Source: Gracilaria gracilis (Eukaryota; Rhodophyta; Florideophyceae; Gracilariales; Gracilariaceae). From it: a stretch of 64,000 nt of DNA. This document shows positions 22,055 to 35,800 of the stretch, one piece after another. The DNA is taken from NCBI GenBank assembly GCA_030374805.1, contig JARGSG010000004.1, positions 930,001 through 994,000 of the forward strand, given 5' to 3'. Position 1 is the stretch's first letter, and each line of letters opens with the position of its first letter. Position numbers and translations under genes: made by a program. The notes below the pieces were generated by a model, which did no database searches, was not told where the DNA came from, and worked only from the letters and a program-made list of their open reading frames with translations.

Positions 22055-23910
22055 GTGGGGGTAATTGAAAAACTCTATTTGAGGTACAAACGAAACGCCC
22101 TCGAGACCCAATTATCGTCAGCAAGACAAACAGTTTGCGCGGGAAACCAAAACGGATACGAATCTGTTTACAACTCTTCGTTTTATCCTAACCTTCTGCT
22201 ACGACCACCAGCTCTTCGTTCCGAAGTGTCGCCAATTCCACGCATGACAGTCTCACTCTCTGGCTCCCCCATGGTTGCTGCGTTCCTACGCACTGCCATT
22301 AACGCAGCCCAACTCAATCAGTCCTCCCATAACGATGCAACAACCTCCCTTGCGAATGCGTCACATTTAACCCAAACACAGCATCAATTTAATGCTGTCA
22401 AGCAACATACTGCAGAATTGGCACCTGTCAACAACTCAAAGCCACCCCGTCGAACAAAAAATGTGCTGTCTATAGCCGACCGAACAAAAATCGTGTCATG
22501 GATGACCCAGTACGCCTCCACCAATTGCGAAAAGTATCTTGCATCAACAACCGCAGCTCACTTTCCTCTTTTGTTTCGAAGCAGTCCAAATGCAAACAGG
22601 CAGAGAGCAACTAAACTCTGGAGATCACAGGATGCATATCAATGAAGAAGGTGTTTAAAAAACAAAAAGGTCTGGTAAAGCCATTACGCGGTCCACCTAC
22701 CAAGGGGTACGACGCGTGAACATGAAGGCAAGGTCAGGCAGGGGAAGGAAGATAAGAAAATGGGTTCAGTACTTACAGATCGCTATGGTTGAAGAATTTG
22801 ACGGTTAAGGAAGCTAGTAGTTAAGTTCAACTGGCGCGTATTGCAAGCCATGTCGATGACCTTAATATAAAACTCCACAAAGAAAACATATCACCGATTC
22901 TCAGTTGGTGGTGGCACTGACAAGCTCATATCAAAATGCATCACAAGCAGGTGGATATAGTCGTTTTCTGATCGTCACCGAATCTTGTGCAGAGCACATA
23001 CGGTAAAATATCTGCTATCACACTAGAAGCAGGAATGTGTTGAACGAACTGTATCATATCATCTTGGAGAGGTAGATCGGGCTTTCCGAAGCGGAAATTG
23101 GCGTGATGAAGAGATTAAAACTGCGAATGAGACTTATTTACAAATTAACATGGACAACGGCCGGACGCTGGGGTTCTGTAGTGAGAAGGAGGTAAAGTAT
23201 TCAGATGTTGTATCTGGCGGAGAAGAGATGTCTATGGTGGTTCGATTGAGTGATCACCCCGAATTGAACCTGTGTTCATTGTTTCCCAAAACCAGAATCA
23301 CTCCTACCCGAATCGCGGGGTTCCGCACAACGTAGCTTGTATTTCCTATCGCAGCGGCCCAAAAGGGTGGATGGACACTGTGGTCGTGCCGCAGTGACTA
23401 AGGGAAGAAAAGGTTATCAGGGCGCAATGGGCGCAAACGAGTGCTCTTTCTACATAATTGCAGCAGTCAAAACCAACTTTAGAGTTGCGTGAATCAGCTG
23501 AAAGAATTAGGATGGAGATCAGGTACTTTCCTCCCAACGCCACAGATTTGATTCTGCCAGCGGATTCCTTCGTGATACAGAAAATCAAAATTGCATGTAA
23601 TGCAAGGGGGGAGAAATACAAGATGGAGATGGTGAGGCGAGGAGCATGGCCAAACTCCGGTAACGTGATTAATCCGGGCAAAACTTACTTTCTCAAGCTA
23701 GCAGCATTGGCTGCTGGTGACGTTAATCGTCAGCGCGACGTAGACGGCCTCTCATATGCTATAAAGCCTATGATTCGTACAGGTTTGTGGCTAAACTTGA
23801 ACGGTCTATGGGAAGAGCGACAGCTTTATCCACGGATTCAAGAGATCACATCCAAGTACAGAAACAACTTTGAGAGTCAGCCTGTGGCGGAACCTAGTAG
23901 AAGTACTTGA
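22055..23910 (+). mobile_element. pogo-like (Tc1/mariner, DDE_1) transposon, catalytically dead
   Basis: The plus strand encodes a decayed DDE_1 transposase. In order it has an N-terminal Ser/Thr/Asn-rich region with a probable helix-turn-helix (22,055-22,645; SIADRTKIVSWMTQYA), a SFSDRHRI and VERTVSYHLGEVDRAF block (about 22,960-23,090), INMDNGRTLGF and VKYSDVVSGGEEMSMVVRLS (about 23,138-23,250), and IRYFPPNATDLILPADSFVIQ with a long C-terminus (23,458-23,910). Where the family has NADET, the codon at 23,126 gives Asn instead of the first Asp. Where it has VDNCSGH, the codon at 23,453 gives His instead of the second Asp. The third Asp (23,563) remains. Stops and phase changes also interrupt it. 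Confidence 0.75.
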
Positions 23911-24952
23911 GCGCGAAACCACACTAATTAATAGAAATAGCGCGCGTTACACTAATTGCGTCGGCACCTAAAATAGTGGTATACCGGTATTAATGTAACT
24001 CACGCTAATTCATGCTTCTTGGGTCTGTATTTGACTCGTTAACTACTGGGAGTGACACTAGATGGAGTCACTTGGTATAGCCGTCATCATCCAGCGCCCA
24101 TATCATGAACTGCACTTGAGAATTGAGCAGCTGCCAGTCATTAGAGCCTTTTTGGAAACTCTGCGCGCGATTCAATGGTAATAATTGTGCCTTAGAGGTC
24201 GAAGGCAGCGATCTTTAAAGGGTTGGATTTTCGAAGTGGGCTGTTTTTATCTTTCCACCACGCAGGTTCGTAGCGCATAAGGTCTTTGGCCGAATCCACC
24301 CACGTGCCTTGTCGCAGTGGTTCAGAGCGGCGAGAAAGTCAGCGACAATCATTGAGGCGCAGTCTAAACAAGCCGTGAACGTGAACGCGTGAACGCGTGA
24401 TTGTTTGAAGGTATAAAACAAGGCGCTGTAAATTAAACTGGCCGACGCTTGTTGCGGTCCCACGCGTGGTCCTTTACTGCGTCGGTATTATACCCCTACT
24501 TTGCATCCAACCATCATGGACGTGGTCGGATGCAAAGTACAGGTGAATTTGGGCTCCCGTGCGAAAAACGATAACCCCCTTTGGAAAGTACCTGTGCACA
24601 TCGAAAACAAATAAACTGCTTTCGTTCGTTTGTTGTACTCTCGGTAATCGGCGTCAGACGGCAGGGAAACGAGCGCTGCGTCGCGTCGTCTGCGCTTTCT
24701 CTGCGTGCGTCGTCAACGGGGGGTGGCCGCGTGCGAATTCCGTAGGGCGCCGTCGGCGGGTTTGCTGGCGGCGCCCCTGTGCACCCGCTATGAGATCGTT
24801 TACTAAGCATTGTGTAGCCAGACTTTTACTTACGGTTCTTCATTTCATATTTCTTCGCTAAACATCTTGATACTACTGCTTCGTGATCGTCGACAACAGC
24901 CGTTTGCTACCGCCTCACCCTGAGTAGAAATATTGCAACCGCTTCATGCAAG
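23911..24952. other. No gene seen; contains a dispersed inverted motif
   Basis: There is no supportable gene. At 24,356-24,393 lies GGCGCAGTCTAAACAAGCC followed by GTGAACGCGTGAA, which recurs in inverted orientation at 40,341-40,375. A GC-rich patch lies at about 24,640-24,790. This stretch would hold the promoter side of the Harbinger transposase that follows. Confidence 0.4.
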
Positions 24953-26214
24953 ATGACGTCTGTTTTCGTCTCTGTCCAATTCGATGAGCTACAACGGTCA
25001 TCGCTCTTACAGAAGGCAGGTCTACGAATCAAAAAGGTTTTGGAAAAGAGCTCATGCTCTACGAGGTCTCACATATCTCCGCGAGAGACGCGCAAAAATG
25101 TTTCATTCGAATCGATTACTGATTTTCTCAGTGACTCCGCATTTAAACGAGACTATCGTATGAGCCGCCGATCGTTCTACAAGCTGGTCGCTATGGTTCA
25201 ACCGCTATTAAAAAAAGCGAGGAGATGGGAGAGAGATCAGGGCGACCTACTTTATCAGTTGCAACACGGCTCGGTATCACATTGAGTCGTCTTGCGGGCG
25301 GATCAATGGATACAATTCATCAATTGTTTCGCACCCAACGTTCGACTGTGTACTACGTGTTTTTGCAGACGTGCGTTGCGTTATCTCACATCTTAAAGCT
25401 TCCGGGAATTTCTGACAAACATGAAGATTTGGCAGAGCTTTCCAAGGGCTTGAAAACATCACGATCGTTTGTGAGTCCCCTTACTGGTTGTATTGGAGCT
25501 ATTGACGGCATCACAATAAAAATAAAGCCCCCAAGAAGAAACGCCGCGAAGTATTGGTGCCGGAAAGGCTATTACGCTATACCGGTTCAAGCAGTTGTGG
25601 ATTATGCCGGTCGCTTCTTGTTTGCTTCCGCAAAGTGTGTCGGATCTACGCACGACTCGTTGGCATATGCTGCCTCTAAGCTATCAACGTTTTTGGGTGG
25701 GCAAGACTTGCCGACAGAATTCTGGTTGGTAGGCGATGAGGCATATGTATGTACGGACAATTTGATAACCCCAATTCCTGCATCCCAGGTGTGTTTTGGG
25801 TATGAAAAAGCGTTTAACTACTTTCTATCCTCTTTGCGCGTGCACGTGGAGCAGGCATTTGGTCGTTTGGTGACGAGGTGGAGGATTCTTCAAAGCCGAC
25901 TGAACTACGATGTTAGCATCAACGCAAGCATAATTGTTTTATGCATGAAGTTACAGAATTTCTGCATTGACGAGGGAGACAAAAAAGGGCGTTGGTTTGC
26001 CCCTGCTGAACGTCAAGCTGTGGAAAAGGATGTAAGGGAGTGGTACGCCGCTTCCAAGGAGGGTTTAATTGATATGGTAAGTGCTTCTACGGAAGGAGGT
26101 CCGCATGCGGAGGGGATACGCTCGACAAGGAAGCGGAACGAAATGGTGAATATTATTCGCCGCCGCAACCTTCAACGCCCGGAATTGAGGGGGATACCGG
26201 AGCCGCTTTGTTAG
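24953..26214 (+). mobile_element. Harbinger (HARBI1-like) transposase gene
   Basis: The N-terminal frame (24,953-25,285) carries the typical FKRDYRMSRRSFYKLVAMVQPLL lead. The catalytic frame (25,225-26,214, 329 codons) holds the DDE nuclease: D94 in GAIDGI, D171 in LVGDEAY and E209 in HVEQAFGRL, all intact. KYWCRKGYYAIPVQAVVDYAGRF also matches the family. The two frames differ by one base, and a run of seven A at about 25,210-25,216 is a likely site. The join would give a product of about 415 residues, normal for the family. The change may be a true mutation or a sequencing error. After the TAG at 26,212 the frame stays open for 108 further codons. I cannot identify the second (Myb-like) Harbinger gene next to it. 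Confidence 0.8.
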
Positions 26215-26647
26215 TATTGGGCTCTTCTTCAAGACTGTGGCAAGGACGGTGAGGCAAGAAATGTTGAGTCTTTCAAAGGAACTCCGGACTTCGCACGCAG
26301 CGGTCTTGGTGGTCACCGCTCTCTTTCTCGCCGAACTGCATTTCGTAAGACTGTCTTGCATCATCAAGTTCTCATTCACGCTTTAAGAATACGTCAACGT
26401 GCCTTACTTGGACAGGATCTTAGACAGGCTTTCACGATGACCACTCCCTCCCTGAGCCGAATGATTGCGGCGAATGCTTGTACAGAGTCATTTTTGGATG
26501 AGCCAAGGGTATGTTTGGTTCGCTCTGTGAAACTAATTTGATCCAAGAAGTATTGGAGATAAAGTCTGTTTATTGCTCGGTTCAGTGTTACTTTTGTATA
26601 GAGACCCGTTGTTAACGCTCGTCATGCTATCCATTCTGCACTTGATA

Positions 26648-26888
26648 ATGGCTGGTGGTGCTGTGTTTGCCAAGATGGTGGCCGAGAATACCGGAGAAGG
26701 AGCAGGGGCGAGCGGTATGTCTCTTATCCTCTCTTGACCTTGTCTTGGAACTAGATATCTCACGGAAACCATTAGATCAACCAGGGAACAGCATGTCAGC
26801 GATCCTGAACTCCAGCCAAGCTGAAGGTAAAGCGACGGAACAGGATAATTCTTCGGAAGTGAGTTGTGGTTAAAGTTCCCTTTCCCAG
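26648..26888 (+). other. Possible 5' end of the UBR4/BIG pseudogene
   Basis: An ATG at 26,648 opens a frame (MAGGAVFAKMVAENTGEGAG) that runs into a GTATGT at 26,715. Removing 26,715-26,754 and 26,859-26,888 (the latter from GTGAGT to CCCTTTCCCAG) would connect it in frame to the long reading frame that begins at 26,889. These introns would be only 40 and 30 nt, unusually short, so the model is speculative. The polypyrimidine tract before 26,889 is the strongest part of the evidence. Confidence 0.3.
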
Positions 26889-29800
26889 GCTGGAAGGTCT
26901 TTTCTAGGGGAAAGGGTTGTTGCTGCAGAGGAAGATGGTGATGAGGGCCGCATTGCGACTGGTACTGTTTATTATGCTTGTGAAGAATATGCGAAGAGGG
27001 CTGGAGAGAAGGAAGGTATAATTGGGCTTCTAATCCGTCTGTTTGAGGCAGCCGGGTGTCATTTCTCTCAGGAATCAGCGGATGAGTCTGTTGTTTCGAT
27101 TTCGGAAGGCACCTTACCCTGCCCTCCAGATGAGCGAGATGATTGTTCTGACAGTCCACCCCCATTTCGTCAAGACTTATCTCTCTTTTCCACGGATGAA
27201 GCTGACAGTAGATACCGTGAATTCTTTGGAACTGGAATTGCAGTTGGCCTAAGCGGCGATGCTCTTGTGGAGCAAAACGAGAGAATCGAACTACACAAAG
27301 AAGTCGCTGCTCTCGCATTAGACACGCTGGGGAAATGGCTGGAGAGAGCCCCTTCTCTTCGAGGATATAAGGATCTAGACATTATTCAAATTGCCGGTCG
27401 TATTTGCAGCAGTGCTGGTTCTTTCTTGTTCAACTCATCTTCAGCAAGCTATGACCTACGAGATGCTATGGTAGACTTCGGGTCTTTCATTGGTCCAGAG
27501 CTCAGGAAACACGTAGACAATCGTCCTACCGACTTACGGAGTGGTCTTGTTCAAGGCCTAATCAAGACTTTGACCGAAACCTGCCAGAGAACAAATCCCG
27601 TACTTTCAGGAATCATCGGGTGTTTTCATACTTAAGCTGTTTTGAATCTTTGGAGTTTATTCGAGTCACGTAGAAGCCCAAACGAAGGGAAGACTGAAAG
27701 GCAAGAAGATCTTCAGGGTCTCAGTACAGATAACATTTTATCTTTAATACTGAGTGTGACATCGGAGCTTAGTACTGTTAAACTCATGGGCTCCATAGTT
27801 GGGTTTCTGGGAGGTATTATAGCCCTTGACAGAACTTCAGAAGTCTCGGTGAATCATGTCGCAGCGTCATTGCTTTTGCTGAGTTATAGTCTTTCTATTT
27901 CTTTGGGAATATCCGAAGATCTTGATGTCCATCGCATCGCTTTCGCAGCGTTGTACCGCAAGGACTCAGATCTTGCCCCGGAACCGTCCTATCCTGAAAT
28001 GCTTCCAGAGAAATCGTTAATCGAGGTTCTTTCGTTTCATGAAACTCTTGTGGATGGTAAGCAAATAGGATTGGTGTGGAGGGTTGTCAAAGATGCTCTG
28101 GTGATCCTTGAAGATATTTGTTCGAGATTCTGTTCACAGTTGGAGCGAGATTTGCAAATCCTATCACGTGTGTCAGTGTCCTCAACGGGAACTGATTACA
28201 TTCAAGAAGCCGCAGCGCTCAACAGCGTGAAGCAATTTTTCCACTTGTACTGGTCTTACTTGATGATGGCAAAGCTTTTTCATCCACTACAAATACAAGC
28301 TACAAATGGTACGGAGTGGTCATTCACCAAGCCAAAGCTCGTATCGACTAGTTCATTTGAACTCCTGTCTCCTTTCATGGTTGAAAAAGCTTCCAGAGAT
28401 CCTCGCTGCTTTGAAGTAATGAAGAGTGTTGTGCAAGATAAGTCTTCGCCGATACCGATTCTTTACTCCTTGGAATGTATCGTTCTATACAATTGCAAGC
28501 GTCCCCATGCACATGTCATTGAAAACGCCGAATGGATTCTGACTACTGTTGTGGAAACATGTTTAACCTGCATTGGTGACACTGTTTATAATGAAGCGTC
28601 TGACAACTATTTACGCCTTCTAGATGCCTTCCAAAGAACACCTGAGGAGGAGATCAGGAAAGGAAGCGTTGAAAGCGCAGATAGAATATCGAGCTTCATG
28701 AAGAACACCTAGAAAATTCCGGTGTATTCGGCACTCCAACAAGTAATGTTTTACTTAAGGAATATTGGGTCTGGAAGGACACCTCGTGTTCTTGCCAGCA
28801 TTTTTCTTTCGTCCTCTGAGTTTCTCAATCATGTCCCCCGAAGTCAACTGGAGTCAATGCGGAATCTCATAATACAAGTTGCGAGCCACATCGTTTTTGT
28901 TCCGCAATTTAGTGCTGAACTTGCGGCATCTATGTGGGTGTTCATGGACGCTTTTTTGCGTCAAAGCTTCCACCCTATACTCAAGGAAGAAAACGACACC
29001 AAGAGCGTTATCTCTTTCATTGCCCGGGTTTGTGGGGTTTCAAAACTGGCCGAGCGAGACACTACGTCTCCCCGCGTTATTCGCGCACTTTGCATGTTTG
29101 CTCGTGATACTGCTTCGCTCGTTGATTTAGATGAAGTTCTGCAGTTTGTTTCATCCCAAAGGAAACTTCCTGAGGGTCTCGCAAAAGGTGATCTAAGAAG
29201 TTGGTTAAGTGAGGCTTTACCTCGAATGTCTTTAGCAACTCTTCTTTCTTGTCTACTAATGCCCACAGATGAATCTGCAGTTGCCGTTTCTCTTCACGGA
29301 GAATCCTTTGCATTCTTGACTGAAGCATCTCAGGAGTCCAATGTATGGAGAAGGGCTCTTATGACAGGACTCAGGGAGGTACATGAAGCCGACTCTTTGG
29401 TGTGGAAGAGAATGGTTCTGCGATCTATAGTTGAATCTGCCACTCTAAACGAAGGCGTCCTATCAGTAATTGAAAAGGTTGTGGGTATGGATGACTCCGA
29501 ACTTGCAGCCCAGCTGCTACAAGACCTTTTTCAGGCGACATGCAAGGTTTTTGAAGAAGTAACCGAAGTCGGTCTTGAAGGAAAATGTCGCATTTTAAAC
29601 TTTGTTGTTCATCTTACGATTTGTTACGGACTTGTGTCCGCACGATGTGAGAAACACATTTCCCCCGCTTACCTGGAGCCTGCCATGTTTGGTTTTCTGT
29701 CGCATGCTCTTGAAAGGACGTCAAACAAGTTACTTATTTCACCTGGGAATAATGACTCAAAGCCTCTTGTTCTGTTCCTGTGCGAACTTTTAGGTTGCAT

Positions 29801-32800
29801 AGAAAGAGGTCTTTCAAGTCCGACAAGAGAGCAAACAACTCCTGTTAGTCTCGACAAGACTGACTCCGAAGAAAAGCAAAGTGATGAGAGCTCGTCATTG
29901 GGTGCTTCTGCGACGGTAATATCTCTTCTAAAGAAGAGGGCCTCTAGACCAAAAGACTCGAAAGATGCTGAAGTACACCCTTTATGCACATATACATCCA
30001 CCGGGAGTCAATTTGTTGAACAGCATTGGTACTTTTGTTATACTTGTGAGCTCTCAGGGTCGGAAGGTGTGTGTTCTACGTGTGCTCGAGTATGTCATCG
30101 TGATTGCGAACTGGCTTATAGCAAGTTTAGCCGCTTTTTTTGCGACTGCGGAGCTGGATCAGATCCACGACAAGAATATGCCTCTCACGGAATCGCTTCA
30201 TCCGAAGATGTCGATGGAAGCAATGTGAACTCCCACGACCCTAATTCACAGCGGCAACAGTTGTCTAGTTCACGCCCTCGAAAGAGGAGAGTATGTCAGT
30301 GCCTTAGGGCTACCGATGGTGTAGAAGCCAACCGAGAGAGTATGAGCGAAGTCACGAAAGACACCCCAAGTATTCCAGAAGTGGGTGAAGTTTTGCTTGA
30401 ATCAGAACTTCAGGAGACTTTGGCTAAAGAGTTACGTGTATTGAGTACCGATGAAACCTCCCTACGATGGAAACACCGGAAAGGAGTTCAGGAGGCGTTT
30501 CGAGCAGCTCTCAATGATTCCGTTAATACTCTCACGAGAACCGCGCTGTACTTGACCAAGGAGCTAGAGGGCACTCACGTGGTGAGGGAATCCAACGGAG
30601 ACTGGATACCTTTATCACAGGCTCACATGGCAGTGTCGAGCATGTTTGAAGCGAAGGATTTCGTTGGCGCAACTGTACACGGTCAGTCAGCGTTCTCTAC
30701 AAAGCTTTTCCGACCGGATTCGTTTGATGCTCAAAGACCAAAACAGTCTTCTTCAACGCCTCAAGTTCTTTCTGTTCCTCGTAGGTCATTAATCGCCCAT
30801 AGTAGCTATGAGCGAATCATTGCTGTTGTGGAGAAATCGAACACTATCGAGTTTGTTGATGCGTCGGAGGAGCTGTTTTCCGACGACGGAGTATCAGAGA
30901 AGCTTGTATCTCGTGTGTTTCGCAAGGTCAATGTCCCTTTTGAAGTACAACGTATCATGTTTCATCCATCTAACTCGAATATTCTGCTTGTGGTCGGAAA
31001 GGAAAAAGTCTGTGTTTTTCTTAGGGCAGGGGGGAGCTCCAATTCCTCATGGACACGCATGGATGTTGAGGTTGGGCTTGCAGAGTTCATTGGATATGAC
31101 GGAAAGAATAAGTTAGTTAACGTTACCTGGATCGATGAAGACGCTACTCTTCTTCTAGTTGTTACATCTGACTTCGTGAAGATATTTGACGTAGCTGTCG
31201 ATACTTTCTGCCCGTGTTTTTTCGCAAGAACTCCTTCAAGAGCCATCGTGGACACTGCAGACACCCGAGAGAATGCTGATGAGAATACTGAGCCTGGTCC
31301 AAAGAAGAAAAGAATTGTGGCGGCTGCGTTTGTCAGAGATTATCTGGAAAGTTGGAAAGATCACTTCCTGGTTTTTGTCCTGACATCAGACTGCGAGATG
31401 TTTGTTACAAGGTCAAAAAGGAACCAAGCTACATCACCTATATTTGATTTTTGTTTCGATGCAAAAGACGTTTCAGGTGGGAACTCTTGTATCACCAATG
31501 ACATGATTTACTATGCAGAAGAATCTATGTTCATTATAACGTTTGCAAATGGAAACATTTTATGCGTTCCCTTCTCGGTTAGAAGTCATGATGATCAGCT
31601 GCGAGTTATGGTTCAGAAAGCACACATGTTCAACTCTGTGTTTGAATCAGGTTCCCTGTTTGAAATTTGTCTAGTCATGGGATTAGAACGAACGCTTTTG
31701 TTTTATGATGAGCAGAATGGCATGAGTTGCAGTGGGACTCTCATACTTGATGATAAGAAGTTCCTGGTGAAGTCATCTTCCAACCCTTCTTCAACTTCCG
31801 TACTTGGCTTTTGCAGTTATAGTGCATCTGCGTTCAGAGGTGAACCTGCTCTAGCCGGTGGATTTTTTCTTCTGAATGATGGGAGCGTTCATCGCTTAGA
31901 TATCTATTCCGGCCGAAGACGACCCCAAATGCCCCAACAAGCCTTGATATCTGCTATCACAGATCGCCAAAGAAAGTGGACAACATCAACTTCGTGCGAC
32001 CAGGTAAGCGCACGATATGATGGAACTTCAATTCCGCCTGCTGTTGGTTTCTTCGAAAAATGCCGTCTTGTGTCTGATTCTATAAGAATAGAACGAATAG
32101 ACGTTGATCCAAAAGCTGTTGTCGACCACGACAGAATGAGCGTTATTCTGGCAGGTAGTGGGAGCGATTGCATCGTGAGTCCGGTTGAAAACCAATGTTT
32201 CCGCTTTGCTGCAGTTGTTGACAACCAAGCTCTCGTTCTCGTTGGAGCTCGAATGCGTTTTGGTGGGACTGAACGATCTCGCCAGAGAGTGCCCGCTGAA
32301 GTGAAGGTCTTCAATCGGACAATAAGATGGAACGCGCGCAATGGAGTGAAGAGGTGGTTAGATGTTCCATTCTCGGTTCCAGAATGTATAAAATCTCCTC
32401 ACAAAGTCACGTTTGAGCTTTTCCCGAGAAGAGTGAATCGGGAGGGAAGATTAAAAGTTGATGGTTTGTGTGCTATAGATGCCCTTGAACTCCATGCTGT
32501 GAGCAATATCGAGTTCACAGAGCGAAAGTTGCTCCATGAGAAAGCCAAGAGCGAGAATCAGCATGCGAGAAAAGAGAAGGAAGATGATATATACGAAGAC
32601 CTTTGGAATATCGTGGCTAATATGAAGGATAGCAACCCCGCTAGGTTTTGCCTTCCAAAGGAAGAAATGACCGGTGAACAAAGTGCTCTTTTGACAGTCC
32701 TTAACAGTATAGAAAGGCAATCTTTTCTTTCTTCTTCACAAGCGGGCCTACTCTTGTCAGAGATGAACAACATGTGGTCGAAGGTCTTCCTGGGGCCCAA

Positions 32801-35800
32801 GCACTTTGATCAAACTTTCTTGGATTACATGGTTCAACCATGTTTAACACTCTGCCTTCCGGAACTCATGAAGCCGTATCCCACCACATTTGAAAACTCT
32901 AGTTCGGACGTGTTACAAGTGTTTTCAACTGGAGTGCGTTCTATGATGTCAAAAGACGTTGCATCTTGCTACGACAATGGAATTATTCCTCATTTCATTT
33001 GCATCGAGAAAGCTCTCTTCATAGCAGCGACTCTGGCTCGGTCACTTTTTGCAATGAGTGTAACGCTCTCTGAGATCACCGCAGAGAATTGGGCGAGCTC
33101 TTATGATAGAATAATGCCCAAAGCGGAGCATTTATTGTTACTTCTGAAAGGGTATCTAGCAATGGGACGCAGTGGTAGGCTTTTGTGCCCATCATTGGAA
33201 AGCGTCGCTGTCAATGCTGTAGATGTATTTATGGCATTGAGCGTACGGAGTAGTATCTCTGCTGATTATTCAGGGGCTCATGAGGCTACGAACGTTGTGG
33301 TTGAGATGTTGTGTTCGTTTGATCAGAGACTTCGGCTCTGTACTGCTCAAAGGCTGACGGAGCTTTTTGACTGCTTGAATTGCACTGCTTGGGTCTCATA
33401 TACCCGGTTTGAATCAGTTCTCACCTTCGCTCTAGTTCGTTTGCTAAAGCCGGAGAAGGCAAGAACTGACGCAACGGATTGCCGCTCGAGTCAGGACGAT
33501 GAAATCATAGGTTCCGATGAGGCTCAGCGCTGGGCATACCGTTGTGATAGTTGTAGTGAAGTATGTAATCAAGAGTGGTGGCATTGTGCGGACTGTGAAG
33601 ATTTTGATCTATGTACCAAGTATTTACGAAGCTCTTTCCCGTGTGCTTCGGAGTCCCACAAGGAAACGCATATTCTATTGAAAGGGACGATGGAACAGGA
33701 TGTGGATGGAGAAACATCAAACGGTACTGACAGTAAGGAAGGTGCTCCGGTTGGAGAACGGGCTCAGGGTATTCTGAGAACGATTGCCACAAAGATTTTG
33801 GAACAAGCTGTGGGAGAAGACAGTAGCAGCACTCACTAGCGGTATCTTGATGCCACCGAAGCAATATCCCAGCTCCTGGGTCCTGGGAGCTACCTGCTCT
33901 CAAGGTCTGTCGATTGAAGGCGCTGTTCACTTCTTCTTTTCCGTCTTTGCTTCGTCAGTTGGCTGAATCTATTGGTAACTACTTTCATGGTGCGAAAATC
34001 GTAAGTGACGGTGTCATCCCGGTGACTCCTCAAAGCGCGGACATATTCATTCTGATGCTGAGTATTCTGCTTAGTGCTTCTGGAAGCGGTATGGCCTCTC
34101 TTGTTCACAGACATGACATACCGAACATATTGTTTTTCTTTCTGGAGAAGATGCATCCTAAACTGCGAGAACTAGGATTTCATATGTCATCAAATGATAC
34201 AGGGGTTGCGAAGAGACACTTAAATCTCGATATCACGTCTAGAAATGTTTGAAACAGAGCACAAACTGGAGCACAAACGGAAGCGACACCTGGAAATGGC
34301 CTTACTTCTGGAAAAAATTCTTAAAGCAGCACGGAGACACCCAGAAACATGGTGGAACTATGCGAATGCAGATGAAGATATCCACTCTGTATTGTTTGAG
34401 GTGACAAAGGTTGCTACCGGAGAGCTTCAGTCTGCTTCATTACAGCTTTTGGCTGCTGCTTTTTCTCCGTCTATAGATTATGTGAGTAGGGTAATGAAGT
34501 CGAAGACTACATTTAGCTTTGAACCGGCGCTGAAATCCCAATCAGAACAGGAATTGAGGAGTACTTCTTTCGAACTAAGCCCCGAAGATGAAAGCGGGAC
34601 ACCGAATGCTGACCGTGTCTTGGAAGATCTCCTTAGGAAATGAGCAAGCCTCAACCAAGTATTCCCAGAAGCGTTTACAAGTGATGGATACGCATTTGTT
34701 CACTTTCTACTTTTTGATGTTGTGCAGATGTCTCATAACAATTCTTTTAGGTTAGCAGCCGCGGATGTTCTTACGTTTCTGATAGTTCGTGCTGCTACAG
34801 ATGCTACTGCTTATGTTGATCTGATTTGGGAAGTTCACAATGGTCTGAAGAAGGCTTTGGGCCTCATGCAATACGCCAGAAGTGTATCTGATGGCATAAT
34901 AACCTGCCTGCCTCTCTTTGTCTTGTGTTGTCGAAGTGGAAAGTTTGGAACAACGAGTGAGACATATCTGACCCCATTGACAACCGATATCTCTGAGCTT
35001 CTTATGGAAAGCTGCAATCAACTCAATTCGCACTCGAACTCCCGTCTCTATAGAAAACTATCATCTATTCTTGATATTGGTGGTTACTATCTCGAGGCAG
35101 ATCCCTGTCTGACATGTGCAGCAACGACATGGGAGTCATCTGAAGTTCTTGAATCTCGCCTGGAAACTATTAAGGCTGAGACGAAATATACGGATTGTGC
35201 AATTATGCATCGACTGTTGGCTCCGCATGAGATTTATACTGTTAGATTGAAAATCATCGACCCTCGGCGTACAAGACGTGCGAAGAAGATTGAGGTTTAT
35301 TACTCGTCCCGTACGGTTTCTGACGCAGCGGAATTGAAAGCTCAGTCTCATCCATGGAAAAAGTTGGATTTCTTTGACTTAACCCTGCGCACAACAGAGT
35401 CGGGTCTTGGCTTTCTAGTTCCAATTCAAGCTGCGAACATCAAGTTTGAGTTTTCCGAGTTCTATGATGCTGTCAAACTCCAGCAGACATCGTTTGGCAC
35501 AGAAGCGGATCAAAATGATGGCGGCTCTTCATCTACTGTGAATGAAATTAATCGGGCTCATAGAACAGCAGAGAATTTACAATGCCCGCGCTGTTCAAGA
35601 CCAGTTACTGATCGTCATGGGATATGTCTAAATTGTCCTGAGAACGCGTACCAATGCCGGCAGTGTCGCAATATCAACTATGAGAATCTTGATGTCTTCT
35701 TATGCAAATAATGTGGATATTGTAAGCACGGGCGGTTCGAGTTTTCTGTTCTAGGGAAACCAGCTTACATAATTGAACCTGTACTCAACGATGAAGACCG

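Noticed and set aside
26533-27318. A 261-codon minus-strand gene
   Set aside because: It overlaps the N-terminal coding region of the UBR4 relic on the plus strand and has no recognisable domain.
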